A stretch of 64,000 nucleotides of DNA. Source: Filimonas zeae. GTDB taxonomy: Bacteria; Bacteroidota; Bacteroidia; Chitinophagales; Chitinophagaceae. This document shows positions 1 to 7,555 of the stretch, in pieces. Numbering within the stretch: position 1 is the stretch's first letter; each line of letters begins with the position of its first letter. The notes under the pieces are model-generated. The model had not been told where the DNA came from. It searched no databases and saw only the letters and a list, made by a program, of their open reading frames with translations. The position numbers and the translations under genes are program-made. The stretch covers positions 372,001 through 436,000 of the forward strand of contig NZ_BMIB01000003.1 in the NCBI RefSeq assembly GCF_014641615.1, written 5' to 3'.

Positions 1-2
1 CG

Positions 3-758
3 CGGGAAAACGTTCAGAAGCATTCCAGTTATACGGGTGAGTATGAACATAACTCTATGGCTAACGCGCAGTTTCGTGTAGATCAGTCTATACAGAAGAA
101 CGAGTTAACGGAGCAGATCAGCCAAAGCAATATTGTAGAACGGTTTGATAAAAGCAGAGTACCCTTAATGGTAGATGTACTCATGTCTGATAGGCCGATT
201 TATGTTCATGTTCAGGATACGGTTACCGTTCAGGATAAGGTTAACCAGTATGAAGTGGTGGCGCACCCCGGCAAAACGGACAGGCAAACTTCCCACAATG
301 ATATTAAAGTGATTTCTGAGCATGGTAATTATGCCGATGCAGAAAAGGCTTTTGCCAATAACGTGCAGCTGGATAAGCAGAAGCCGGAGGCGGAGCGCAG
401 CAATTATACTTTAATAGGCAGGTTTGAAGGTGTTAAACCGAACATGCTTGAATCCGGCCAACCTGTAAACGGCACCGGTGTTACCATGAAGTTTGCTTAC
501 CAGTGCTATGATACTGTTAAAGACCAGATGGACTATGCGGTAGCTACTGTTCATAACGAAAAAGACACTGTGCCCATTTATAAGCCCCGCTGGGTGACTG
601 CTGAACCGGAAAATAAAACACTACAGTACCACGAAAACAAGCCGGAGAAAGCGAAGGAAAGGGAGGAAAAAACGGTATTCAGCAAAGAGGCTGATAAGGT
701 GTTTGTGCCATCCGGCGCTCCTTCCGGCAAAAAACGCGATGACGAATTAGCGCGGTGA
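3..758 (+). CDS. hypothetical mobile-element protein, 5' end outside window
   Basis: The frame is open from base 3 with no stop before the first ATG at 57, so the gene probably begins upstream and this is its C-terminal part (about 251 codons). The visible protein is hydrophilic, rich in Glu, Lys and Asn, has no membrane segment, and ends in a charged tail. I do not recognise the family. Its position just ahead of two small HTH genes typical of Bacteroidota conjugative elements suggests a mobile-element protein. If translation starts at 57 the product is 233 residues. That it is coding is fairly sure; the function is unknown. Confidence 0.6.
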   Translation, partial: RENVQKHSSYTGEYEHNSMANAQFRVDQSIQKNELTEQISQSNIVERFDKSRVPLMVDVLMSDRPIYVHVQDTVTVQDKVNQYEVVAHPGKTDRQTSHNDIKVISEHGNYADAEKAFANNVQLDKQKPEAERSNYTLIGRFEGVKPNMLESGQPVNGTGVTMKFAYQCYDTVKDQMDYAVATVHNEKDTVPIYKPRWVTAEPENKTLQYHENKPEKAKEREEKTVFSKEADKVFVPSGAPSGKKRDDELAR

Positions 759-784
759 TTTTCTAATTTTTAAAAGTGAGCGTT

Positions 785-1102
785 ATGTATGTTACACAAC
801 TCACCGGCTTTTATACAGCCATTGGACGGGATGATAGAATTACCAGCATGCACATATCTGTATATATGGCGCTGTTCCAGTGCTGGAATTTAAACAGTTT
901 CCGTAACCCTGTCTATATCACACGCAGGGAGGTTATGCAGGCAGCAAAGGTGCAGCGCAATTCTTACCACAAGTGCATGAAGGAGCTGAACGCATTCGGA
1001 TATATCCGGTACGTTCCATCTTTTCATCCGATATTAGGTAGTCAGGTGTATTTGCACAATTTGTTAACCTCTAATCTGCCGTTATGCGATACTTCCTGCT
1101 AA
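785..1102 (+). CDS. small winged-helix/HTH protein of mobile elements
   Basis: About 105 residues. The layout (FYTAIGRDDRIT, then an HISVYMALFQCWN helix, then ITRREVMQAAKV and a YHKCMKELNAFGYI recognition-like segment) matches a small replication/regulatory HTH protein common on Bacteroidota conjugative elements and plasmids; this is from memory of the family. It follows the upstream gene by 26 bp. A GTG at 776 would add three residues; I prefer the ATG at 785 because GTG starts are uncommon here. It probably binds DNA and may regulate the element. No partner or target can be read from the sequence. Confidence 0.6.
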   Translation: MYVTQLTGFYTAIGRDDRITSMHISVYMALFQCWNLNSFRNPVYITRREVMQAAKVQRNSYHKCMKELNAFGYIRYVPSFHPILGSQVYLHNLLTSNLPLCDTSC

Positions 1103-1125
1103 TTGATAATAGCCAGTACATCATA

Positions 1126-1266
1126 ATGAAAGTAAAGCTGGCAGATGTAGAAAAGTTTCTGGCTATATATGGCAACAGGCTTTTGTTACAGGCAAACAGC
1201 CTTTTTGAATTGCTGGACTTGTTTGAGGCGGAGATCGTCCATACCAGCCCGTTTCACAGGAATTAA
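1126..1266 (+). CDS. small hypothetical protein
   Basis: 46 residues from the ATG at 1126, or 60 residues from the ATG at 1084, which would overlap the preceding gene by 19 bp. The sequence is amphipathic (KLADVEKFLAIYGNRLLLQ, then SLFELLDLFEAEIV) and resembles short proteins seen next to the HTH gene on Bacteroidota elements. It may be a small helical partner protein. No catalytic motif is visible. Support rests on regular composition and on lying in line with its neighbours. Confidence 0.4.
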   Translation: MKVKLADVEKFLAIYGNRLLLQANSLFELLDLFEAEIVHTSPFHRN

Positions 1267-1420
1267 GATGTTTACCTGAAAAGGAAGCGGGCAATGCAGG
1301 AGTGCAACCCGCCAGCGATAAGGTGACAGGTTGGGATAATATGGGAATGAGGCTGCTGCGGCAGCTTTGTTCCCTTTCTTTTCACCCGATGACTTTACAT
1401 CGGACTAATAGGCAAATTTT

Positions 1421-1711
1421 ATGGGTTCGATTGATATAGTGACTAAGCAGGATTTGGAGCAATTCAAAGCAGACCTGCTGGCTGAAATAAAAAATTTACT
1501 GGAAGAAGTCAAAACCACACCACCCCGGCGATGGCTGAAAACGTATCAGGTACGAGATATGCTAGGTGAAATATCTGCTGGGACATTACAGACTATGCGA
1601 AATAATGGCATGCTTCCATATTCGTTATTGACAGGATTAGCACTTTATGAGTATGCTGATGTTGTTAAGTTGATGGAGGAATTAAAGATTTCTATTAAAA
1701 GAAGATTTTAG
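1421..1711 (+). CDS. helix-turn-helix (excisionase/MerR-like) DNA-binding protein
   Basis: 96 residues. An N-terminal helix (residues about 5-30, QDLEQFKADLLAEIKNLLEE) could form a coiled coil. It is followed by a winged HTH of the excisionase/MerR type: WLKTYQVRDMLGEISAGTLQ, then RNNGMLPYS as the turn and wing. Proteins of this length and layout are frequent in Bacteroidota mobile elements, where they act as excision or regulatory factors. It ends about 200 bp before the AIPR gene and probably marks the backbone of an integrated element. No integrase lies within the window. Confidence 0.6.
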   Translation: MGSIDIVTKQDLEQFKADLLAEIKNLLEEVKTTPPRRWLKTYQVRDMLGEISAGTLQTMRNNGMLPYSLLTGLALYEYADVVKLMEELKISIKRRF

Positions 1712-1918
1712 TGCAGGTATATAAAATGTATACATTCGTGTTTAATGCTTTTGAGACTAACTAATACCTAAAAACATTCAGAAGATTAATGTAATTCTAA
1801 AAAAGGTGGGTGCATTTTATCTTTCTTGGGGTTAGGCATGGTTTGTTTTATAACTAGACCTGCGTATATTTGATAGCTACAGGAAATGCTTAAACAATAC
1901 TGAATAATTAACCTAAAA

Positions 1919-3589
1919 ATGAGCAAACTACATGTTAATCATCTGAAAGCCAAACTGACTGAACTTTATTCAGATAAAATTGACATTTCAGATGCAAGAA
2001 ATGATGAGGATAAAGAAAATTTTTTCTTAACAAGAGCCTATGCTGCATATACTCTTCAAATATTAGCACAACTAGACGAAGTGTCGGCAGCAGCTGCGAT
2101 TGTTGACGGATTTGATGATAATGGCATCGATGCCATTTACTTCGACAGAAGAAACAAAGAGCTTTGGCTTGTACAGTCTAAATGGATAAAAAACGGAGGA
2201 GGAGAACCTGATACAGGAGAAACATCAAGATTTAAAAATGGAGTTGCAGACTTAATTGATTTGAAGTTTGATAGATTTAATGCAAAGGTACAAGCTAAAG
2301 AAGCCGAAGTGATTGAAGCTTTAGAAGACCCTCTCGTAAAAATAAAAATTGTTTTAACTTATACGGGACAAGATACTTTTTCAGAACATAATAGACGAAT
2401 TATTGATGATTTGCTTTCTGAATTAAACGACCCATCTGAACTGGCTATTTTTAACAGATTCTCACTTAAACAAGCACATAAATCTCTTGTTGGAATATTA
2501 GACGGCCAGCCTATTAAAGCAGATTTAGTACTTTCAAACTGGGGGAAAGTTGAAGAACCCTATAGTGCCATCTATGGAACCATTAATGGTAATGACTTAG
2601 CACAACTGTGGAGCGAAAATCGTGGACGACTTTTTTCAGACAATATCAGAGACTTTATTGGTTTTAGCGAAGTAAATGAAGACATACGAGAGACCGCATT
2701 AAGGGAACCTGAAAATTTTTATTTCTACAACAATGGAATTACCGCTTTGTGTCAAACTTTAAACAAGAAACCTGTTGGAGGCGGAGATAGAGCTGTTGGG
2801 ATTTTCGTTGCAGAAGATTTAAAAATTGTAAATGGCGCACAGACCGTAGGTAGTATCGGAAACGCTTACGAAATAAATCCAGATCAGATAAGTAAATTGA
2901 ACGTCTTTATCAAAATAATATCTCTGGAAAACTGTCCAGCAGATTTTGGATTAAACGTAACGAAAAAAACAAATACTCAAAACAGAATTGACAAAAAGGA
3001 TTTCGTTTCACTTGACCCTGAACAAGACAGACTTAAAACTGAATTTGCTCTTGATGGAATTACTTATCATCTTAAAAGGTCAGATGATGCAATTAAACAA
3101 GACGAAACAAACTGTTATGTTGAAGAAGTGATAACGGCATTAGCTTGTGCAAAAGCTGACATTAATCTAGCAGTGCAGGCAAAGAGGGAGGTCGGTAAGC
3201 TTTGGGAAGATATTTCAAAACAACCATATACTGATATAATCAACTCGTCAGTCTCTGCAACACAAGCATGGCGGGCTGTTAGAATAATGAGAGAAGTGAC
3301 TAATAATCTAAAATTGAAGGAGCAAGCTTCATCGGGCCGTGTTAAAAGTTGTTATATTCATTCAAATAGGTTCATATTAAATATTGTCTTCTCAAAAGTG
3401 GGGCAGCAAGTTTTACTTGATCCTAATTTTGATTTCAATATGTATTTTACAACAACACTTCCTTCAATAATTGATCAAGTTGCTCTACAGACAAAAGACA
3501 AAATGGAAGAATCGTTTCCTAACTCACTGGTGCATCAAGTTTTTAGAAATTTCACAAAATGCAGACAGTTAAAAGGTCAATTGAATTAA
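1919..3589 (+). CDS. AIPR-family abortive infection/phage defence protein
   Basis: 556 residues, the usual size for AIPR proteins, which are linked to abortive phage resistance. The N-terminal 200 residues hold a restriction-endonuclease-like signature: VDGFDDNGIDAIYFD followed by LWLVQSKW, giving the D...QxK pattern of PD-(D/E)xK nucleases. The central region has the family hallmark LKIVNGAQTVGSIGNA (about residues 300-316) and an EPENFYFYNNGITAL segment. The gene is AT-rich against the flanking chromosome and stands alone on its strand, consistent with horizontal transfer. Nuclease activity is inferred. No modification partner sits beside it, so it may work as a single-gene system. Confidence 0.8.
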   Translation: MSKLHVNHLKAKLTELYSDKIDISDARNDEDKENFFLTRAYAAYTLQILAQLDEVSAAAAIVDGFDDNGIDAIYFDRRNKELWLVQSKWIKNGGGEPDTGETSRFKNGVADLIDLKFDRFNAKVQAKEAEVIEALEDPLVKIKIVLTYTGQDTFSEHNRRIIDDLLSELNDPSELAIFNRFSLKQAHKSLVGILDGQPIKADLVLSNWGKVEEPYSAIYGTINGNDLAQLWSENRGRLFSDNIRDFIGFSEVNEDIRETALREPENFYFYNNGITALCQTLNKKPVGGGDRAVGIFVAEDLKIVNGAQTVGSIGNAYEINPDQISKLNVFIKIISLENCPADFGLNVTKKTNTQNRIDKKDFVSLDPEQDRLKTEFALDGITYHLKRSDDAIKQDETNCYVEEVITALACAKADINLAVQAKREVGKLWEDISKQPYTDIINSSVSATQAWRAVRIMREVTNNLKLKEQASSGRVKSCYIHSNRFILNIVFSKVGQQVLLDPNFDFNMYFTTTLPSIIDQVALQTKDKMEESFPNSLVHQVFRNFTKCRQLKGQLN

Positions 3590-3749
3590 CCTATATGTGA
3601 TAAATATTTCATTAACACTAGCTTGATAATGAATACATTGCCAGCTTGTTGTTCGTAAAAAAAGGAATAGCGCCACATGACAAGTGGTTTAAAACCATGT
3701 TTTTCTAGAAACAAAAAATCATGGATCTCAAATAGATTTATAAACTAAG

Positions 3750-4175
3750 ATGATGAGAAAAAAGCAACATATTTTCCGACTCAGCATTACAATTTTGATA
3801 CTCCTATTCATAATAACATCTGCTTTTGCTCAACTGCCGACAGGGTACAGACTAGTTAAAGGGGAGTCTCCCATTGGACGTGATGATTTTTATACAAATG
3901 GACGAATCAAAATATTTCATGACGTAATACAGGAGTTTGGAGACGGCGGTGCCGCAAATTGGATAAAGAGTGTATATCAGGGCTTTACAATAATTAAGAC
4001 AAAAGATGGATTAGTTGTTGGAATCGGCAATCAAAATGGAACAAATATGTACATGGTTTTTAAAGGACATACATATTATACAGCAACATCGAAAGATGAT
4101 TCTAATGAGTTTTCTGAGATATCGAAATACATTCTTCGAAAGGTACGGGAACTTGGAACATCATTTCTAGAATGA
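3750..4175 (+). CDS. secreted hypothetical protein
   Basis: 141 residues. The start MMRKKQ is followed by a hydrophobic stretch (about residues 10-28) ending in TSAFAQ, a standard Sec signal peptide with cleavage after Ala, so the mature protein is periplasmic or secreted. The remainder is a single small domain with no recognised motif. It lies 160 bp downstream of the AIPR gene on the same strand in the AT-rich island. Whether it takes part in defence cannot be told. The start could equally be the second Met at 3753. Confidence 0.6.
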   Translation: MMRKKQHIFRLSITILILLFIITSAFAQLPTGYRLVKGESPIGRDDFYTNGRIKIFHDVIQEFGDGGAANWIKSVYQGFTIIKTKDGLVVGIGNQNGTNMYMVFKGHTYYTATSKDDSNEFSEISKYILRKVRELGTSFLE

Positions 4176-4251
4176 AATACTAATCGAATAGCATCCAAAA
4201 TTTAGCATTGCAATAATGGGAAAATAAAACCTGCCCGTCAGTGTTTTAAAT

Positions 4252-4776
4252 TCAAATAGCTTTAAAATTACTTTTTTCAATAATATGGTGAATAAAGCTG
4301 CCATCATTATAGTCATCCCAGATTAAAATAAAAAATCTAGAACCTAATCTCAAGCCTTCGTAAGCTGCAACAGCCATTTCAAAATAAGTTATTACTTCTT
4401 GTATAGGAAGGTTACCTGCAAGACAGATCATGCAATTTATTTTTGCATTTGAAACAAGAAGTTTTTCGAAATCATATTTTATATGTTTAATGCCGTAAGC
4501 TTGTTCGACCTCAAGCGCTAACTCAATTGATTTTAAATTTCTCCTTTCGTCTTCCTTATACCAAACCAAATCGAAGAGCCAGCCTTTTTCGTATCTATCA
4601 GCAAAGCCACCTACACATACGTCATAACCTTGTCTGTCACCATAATCTGCAATCAATCCTAGTATAGACTTTGTCACAAATGCACCTGTTCGGTTTTCCT
4701 GCTCAAAGTATCTGTCTGCAAAATTATTCAATTCTGTAAACAACCATTGCTCTGTGGGAGTAAGCTCTTGTGCCAT
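4252..4776 (-). CDS. hypothetical protein, possible PD-(D/E)xK-like fold
   Basis: 174 residues, no signal peptide and no membrane segment. The middle reads LFDLVWYKED, then LALEVEQAYG, then IKYDFEKLLVSNA and INCMICLAG. The Asp, paired Glu and DFEKL pattern recalls nuclease-fold hypothetical proteins in which an acidic strand precedes a conserved DFEKL helix. The assignment is by pattern only. It faces the secreted protein gene tail to tail and is followed at a distance by two further unknown genes on the same strand. It belongs to the AT-rich island and may be a defence or regulatory component. Confidence 0.5.
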   Translation of the reverse strand: MAQELTPTEQWLFTELNNFADRYFEQENRTGAFVTKSILGLIADYGDRQGYDVCVGGFADRYEKGWLFDLVWYKEDERRNLKSIELALEVEQAYGIKHIKYDFEKLLVSNAKINCMICLAGNLPIQEVITYFEMAVAAYEGLRLGSRFFILIWDDYNDGSFIHHIIEKSNFKAI

Positions 4777-4912
4777 TTGAATTGAAGATTTAAAAATGCT
4801 CTTCTCTCTTTGTTTAAAAAAAATAAGATTAATCTCACGGAAAGGTAATCCTGACTGAACACTCTTTGTTTTTACGCCAATGAGACTTGTCGTAATAGCT
4901 AATTAACAACAG

Positions 4913-5296
4913 CTAATTAGCTATAATATTTGGAGCAAACGAATTGTCCTGCACCAATTCTATTAGATTGTAATTTTCCTCATAATTTTTGGAGACTGCT
5001 TCAAAATTTTTCATAAATAGTTCTTTTGCCTCGCCGACAAACTGAGTAGACATTTGTATCGCTTTTTGCCTGTCCTTCTTTAGATCAATGAACATCATGC
5101 CGACTTCATTATTTATATCTGTTAAAATGGTCGCAACATACCTACCGGCTTGAAACACTAACCCAACAATGTCGTCTGTATTTTCTATATTTTTAATCCT
5201 AACCCTGCTTGCATTTTCAAGCATCATGGCATGGTTTGTCGTATAGCCCATTGATTTATCTTCATTGAGTTTTTCAACGAATAATGTTATTCCCAT
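4913..5296 (-). CDS. hypothetical protein
   Basis: 127 residues, soluble, with no recognised family. The N-terminal half looks like a small alpha/beta domain (residues about 30-75, with AGRYVATILTDINNEVGMMF). The C-terminal third is helical and charged. It lies between the possible nuclease-fold gene and a membrane protein on the same strand, with gaps of 136 and 94 bp, so co-transcription is possible but not clear. Nothing visible points to a function. Confidence 0.5.
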   Translation of the reverse strand: MGITLFVEKLNEDKSMGYTTNHAMMLENASRVRIKNIENTDDIVGLVFQAGRYVATILTDINNEVGMMFIDLKKDRQKAIQMSTQFVGEAKELFMKNFEAVSKNYEENYNLIELVQDNSFAPNIIAN

Positions 5297-5390
5297 AATA
5301 TATATTGTTTGTGTTTTTTGGGCGAATGATGCAAACTACAGCCTTTTCATAAAATTATAGTCTTACAAACGACAATGCTACACTATCTCT

Positions 5391-6077
5391 TTATACCTTC
5401 AATATGCGTCTTCCCGATGTTATCAACTTATCATAACTTTCGCAAACTCTATCTTTATTTTTGTGAATTTCGTTTACAACATTCCAAAATCTTTCTGATT
5501 GTTGTTCTTCCCATTCAGGAGGTACTGTTTGTCGGCCATTATGAGTAGGAAATGTATTAACAGCAATCAAAGATGTGAATGTATTTATTTCTCTAATCAG
5601 ATCGTTCTTTAAAATCTCCAATTCAGGATTTAAAAACTCAAAATCTGATTTTCTGGCTTCGTATTCAATATTGTCTAATTGATTGAGATATTCATCGTTA
5701 AAACTAAAGCCCGCGAAATTATTATGCCTTAACCAATAAATTGTACCATCTTGTGGCAGTAAATCTTTTCTGATTTTATCAAACAAATGCGTATCAAGTG
5801 CTAATGTCTTATCATCGTAAACAAAACGCTGGTTCTTCTTGCCCTGATAATATTTTTTGATCCATACAATTACTAAATAGACAATAAAGGCTACTACAAC
5901 AATCCATAGTTTGATTGGAGAATTCCAAAAGTCATTAAAAGAACTTATGAACGTAATGTCTTTAGACTTAGAAATAATATAACTGTAAACAACAGTTCCC
6001 GACGTAATGATAAGTGCGGAAATTACTTTACTCCAAACTGGGTCTTTCCAGATTTTCTGAATTTTTGTTTCGGGCAT
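5391..6077 (-). CDS. membrane-anchored hypothetical protein
   Basis: 228 residues with two N-terminal membrane helices (about residues 17-36, ALIITSGTVVYSYII, and 56-73, LWIVVVAFIVYLVIVWI) followed by a soluble cytoplasmic domain of about 150 residues rich in Asp, Glu and Asn. Two N-terminal helices plus a soluble domain is common among toxin or effector proteins of anti-phage islands, but no family motif is visible and this is inference only. It is the first gene of the leftward group 6077 to 4252. Confidence 0.55.
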   Translation of the reverse strand: MPETKIQKIWKDPVWSKVISALIITSGTVVYSYIISKSKDITFISSFNDFWNSPIKLWIVVVAFIVYLVIVWIKKYYQGKKNQRFVYDDKTLALDTHLFDKIRKDLLPQDGTIYWLRHNNFAGFSFNDEYLNQLDNIEYEARKSDFEFLNPELEILKNDLIREINTFTSLIAVNTFPTHNGRQTVPPEWEEQQSERFWNVVNEIHKNKDRVCESYDKLITSGRRILKV

Positions 6078-6571
6078 AATTACTCTATCGTAAAAATAGG
6101 ATACAACTTAACATAGCTTGATCTTGTTTGGTAAAAGACCACTATAAGAGAGATAAATATAATTCAAATACTTGCTCTAAGATGAGGGCTATGTAATTTT
6201 ATTTGTTTCACTATTTTTTTCAAGGATGACAAAAACGTCAAAAAGGAGAAGTAAGTGGTGCAATCCAATGTTCGGATAGAAAACTATATAACTGTTTTAT
6301 TCTAATTCAAATCACACAAATTTGGGCACTATTCAACCAATAAATATAGTACTTTTACAGGGTTCTTTGACCTCAAAATCTCGTGAGAAAATCCGTGAGT
6401 GAGCTTCAAACCTGATTTGCAAATAATTGACATTCAGATAATTGCGACCATTGGCGTAATCCAGTCGTCCCGACAAGCTTTAAGGTGGTCTAGCAATAGG
6501 CTGCCTTTTTTGCTTATATATCCTGAGGGGCTGTGTACCTCTCACTTTCTATAGGTATCTTAGAGCCTATT
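6078..6571. other. intergenic stretch between island genes
   Basis: About 490 bp between divergently read genes. It is AT-rich on the left and closer to chromosomal composition from about 6400. I see no convincing gene, RNA or strong hairpin. A short weak -7-like element (TACTTTTA, around 6350) is present. The composition change suggests a junction between an inserted segment and older sequence, but no paired direct repeats could be recognised. Confidence 0.4.
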
Positions 6572-7219
6572 ATGAATGCAAAGGATTTATTGAACAAATA
6601 TCTTGACTACAATCACTTGTGGGCTTCGCCAGAAAGAATAAATACCAAACCGGCTAATATCAGACGTTTACAGATAGAGGCACTGCAAAAAGCTTTTAAA
6701 CTAACTAAAGACAATGTAAATCCACTGATTCAGACAGTGTATTCATCTGAAAAGCATCGACTAAACAGAACTCAATACTTAAGTCAATTAACTAACCTTC
6801 AATACTTGTTGCAGGGAGAGTTTTTGCATGACAGGAATGAAGAAGCCAATAAAGAACTATTGGATAGGATTACTTCCAAAATAAGTTCTCTATACCCTGG
6901 AGTAAGCGATAGCATTTTGTATAAAACAGGACACATTCATTGGCTTTTCAACAATCTACTTAATTTTAGAAAGGAAGTTTTTAAAATAACTTCTTCCGGA
7001 AGTGGAATGTCTGAGGGATTTTCCAGTGGGTTGCAGTATAGCTATTATTTACAGGCAAAACTGAAAGAAAGTATAAGCGATAACCTTACTGAAATAGATG
7101 ATACGCTTTGGCTTATTCTGGATCCTGCAAGAAGAGAAGTCAGAATTGATGAAATTAATTACCCCGATGTAGATCTCGCAAGCATTGATATGGAATGGAA
7201 AATGGAAGGGGGCTGGTAA
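6572..7219 (+). CDS. hypothetical protein
   Basis: 215 residues from the ATG at 6572; a GTG 39 bp upstream would extend it, but the added residues (MYLSLSIGILEPI) look untranslated. The protein is soluble and largely helical, with charged segments (NRTQYLSQLTNLQYLLQGEF; ANKELLDRITSKISSLYP) and an acidic C terminus. Family not recognised. It is followed 13 bp later by a short membrane-protein gene on the same strand, so the two are probably co-transcribed. It sits at the edge of the accessory island. Confidence 0.55.
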   Translation: MNAKDLLNKYLDYNHLWASPERINTKPANIRRLQIEALQKAFKLTKDNVNPLIQTVYSSEKHRLNRTQYLSQLTNLQYLLQGEFLHDRNEEANKELLDRITSKISSLYPGVSDSILYKTGHIHWLFNNLLNFRKEVFKITSSGSGMSEGFSSGLQYSYYLQAKLKESISDNLTEIDDTLWLILDPARREVRIDEINYPDVDLASIDMEWKMEGGW

Positions 7220-7232
7220 AAACAAGTTTATA

Positions 7233-7469
7233 ATGGAATCGACCCTGCTGCAAGTTTTCTTTGGATTTTGTATAGTAATGATGATTTTGTTGAGACTTTA
7301 TGGTACGCCACGAAAAACTGCCAGAGAAAGGCGTTCGTATTTTCCTGAATACACCCCCTCATTAACCAGATCTTATAAGGAAAATGAGAATTTTAATGAT
7401 GCCTTCTATCATAACCTACAGCTGCGTGTACAAGTGTTATGCAGCAGGCAATGGATGTGGAGATATTAA
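7233..7469 (+). CDS. short membrane protein, probably frameshifted near its 3' end
   Basis: 78 residues from the ATG at 7233, which lies just past the preceding gene. Residues about 5-22 form one membrane helix, followed by a basic patch (RKTARERR) and a polar tail. The last residues after LQLRVQVL (CSRQWMWRY) look like out-of-frame translation, while another frame over the same bases continues as a plausible helix (see the overlapping entry). A single missing base near 7437-7440 would join them into one protein of about 104 residues. Either a real frameshift mutation or two overlapping genes would fit. Confidence 0.4.
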   Translation: MESTLLQVFFGFCIVMMILLRLYGTPRKTARERRSYFPEYTPSLTRSYKENENFNDAFYHNLQLRVQVLCSRQWMWRY

Positions 7470-7546
7470 ACAGTTACTTATGGCTGGATGAGTATAAGCC
7501 GGAACTGTACAAACAGGTTATTGATAAGCTGGAACAGATAAGGTGA
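7439..7546 (+). CDS. 35-residue ORF, likely displaced C terminus of the preceding gene
   Basis: ATG at 7439 and TGA at 7544-7546 give MQQAMDVEILNSYLWLDEYK and a further 15 residues (PELYKQVIDKLEQIR). The residue mix is protein-like and amphipathic, unlike random translation. It overlaps the end of the preceding ORF in another frame. Read as a continuation, the joined sequence would run LQLRVQVL-MQQAMDVEIL, which is far more natural than the annotated tail of the upstream ORF. I favour one broken gene over an independent small gene. Confidence 0.35.
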   Translation: MQQAMDVEILNSYLWLDEYKPELYKQVIDKLEQIR

Positions 7547-7555
7547 TTATTGTTC

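Noticed and set aside
6360..6530. Attachment site of an integrated element
   Set aside because: Composition changes here, but no tRNA end, integrase or matching direct repeat is visible in the window.
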